Source: an uncultured Campylobacter sp.
GTDB taxonomy: Bacteria; Campylobacterota; Campylobacteria; Campylobacterales; Campylobacteraceae
DNA: 42,730 nt
Direction of reading: 5' to 3'
Assembly: GCA_937990735.1 (NCBI GenBank)
Contig: CALKQT010000078.1
Coordinates: forward strand, 1-42,730
Shown here: piece after piece, positions 42,575-42,730 of the stretch
Position numbering within the stretch: the stretch's first letter is position 1
Layout of the letters: every line of letters starts with the position of its first letter
Translations under genes and position numbers: made by a program
Notes under the pieces: generated by a model
Database searches by the model: none
Seen by the model: the letters and a program-made list of their open reading frames with translations, nothing else
Told to the model about the DNA's origin: nothing

Positions 42575-42730
42575 GCTACGGCGCAGTCGCTCTAACGGCC
42601 GCTTTAAATTTTAAAATTTTACCGCCTGCGACGCAGTAAATTTTAAAATTTAATCAGCTGGCGCTCGCGATACCTTGAAATTTTAAAATTTCAGGATTTT
42701 AATTTGCAGCGCTGTAAAATTTAAAATTTT
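42575..42730. repeat. array of AAATTTTAAAATTT palindromes after uppS
   Basis: Perfect or near-perfect palindromes start at 42606, 42638, 42678 and 42716 (the last a variant), 32-40 bases apart in GC-rich sequence. The third is extended to TGAAATTTTAAAATTTCA (42676-42693). The array runs into the window edge. No gene seen. Confidence 0.6.

Overview
The window reads as chromosome of an epsilonproteobacterium, most likely a higher-GC oral Campylobacter (the gracilis / rectus / showae / curvus kind). This is an inference from the gene set and protein style: aguAB, short PurL, MnmE-Jag-YidC-YidD-RnpA-RpmH, a lipooligosaccharide locus, GlmU-CoaBC-UppS, and an abundance of AAATTT/AAAATTTT words. Almost everything from 1.4 to 39.3 kb lies on the minus strand. 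Only the left-end small genes, two small genes near 5.3-6.4 kb and the glmU-coaBC-uppS run are on the plus strand.

Left end (1-2.4 kb): an AT-rich patch with a broken gene end, two small overlapping acidic proteins that look like immunity or hypothetical proteins, an initiator tRNA and tRNA-Gln behind a near-consensus promoter, and a pseudopilin gene with an exact sigma70 consensus promoter, a 5' hairpin and a strong terminator. From 2.6 to 4.8 kb lie the two putrescine-from-agmatine enzymes (AguB with a large insert, AguA), then tRNA-Arg(GCG). From 5.3 to 6.35 kb are a Hcp/Sel1-like secreted Cys-rich protein split by one in-frame stop and a small membrane protein. An MsrA-MsrB fusion (7.5-8.6 kb) sits between two gene deserts of 1.2 and 1.65 kb filled with degenerate tandem repeats.

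Middle (10.3-19 kb): purH; a cluster of four paralogous lipoproteins around an SDH-family ClpP-fold serine protease; a TerB/J-domain protein; purL. From 19.1 to 28.4 kb is a tightly coupled lipooligosaccharide locus (stops and starts mostly overlap as ATGA). In order of transcription it holds a lipid A acyltransferase, an ELM1-like protein, a GT4, an O-antigen-ligase-like protein, a polysaccharide deacetylase, a second GT4, a CgeB-like transferase, a second deacetylase and a GT2. From 28.5 to 33.4 kb is the classic rpmH-rnpA-yidD-yidC-jag-mnmE run, followed in the window by a MacA-MacB-TolC efflux operon with a small secreted protein at its end, an EamA transporter, and divergent glmU-coaBC-uppS.

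The most unusual thing seen is that four otherwise ordinary genes (aguB, a GT4, the ELM1-like gene, mnmE) carry in-frame low-complexity inserts. At least two of these are visibly built from 27- or 30-bp degenerate tandem repeats, and the nearby gene deserts hold similar degenerate tandem arrays (25-26, ~57 and ~200-240 bp). This suggests one DNA-level minisatellite-like expansion process acting on coding and non-coding DNA alike. The lipoprotein/SDH-protease cluster is the best candidate for an undescribed functional unit. All function calls are from reading the sequence; no database search was run.
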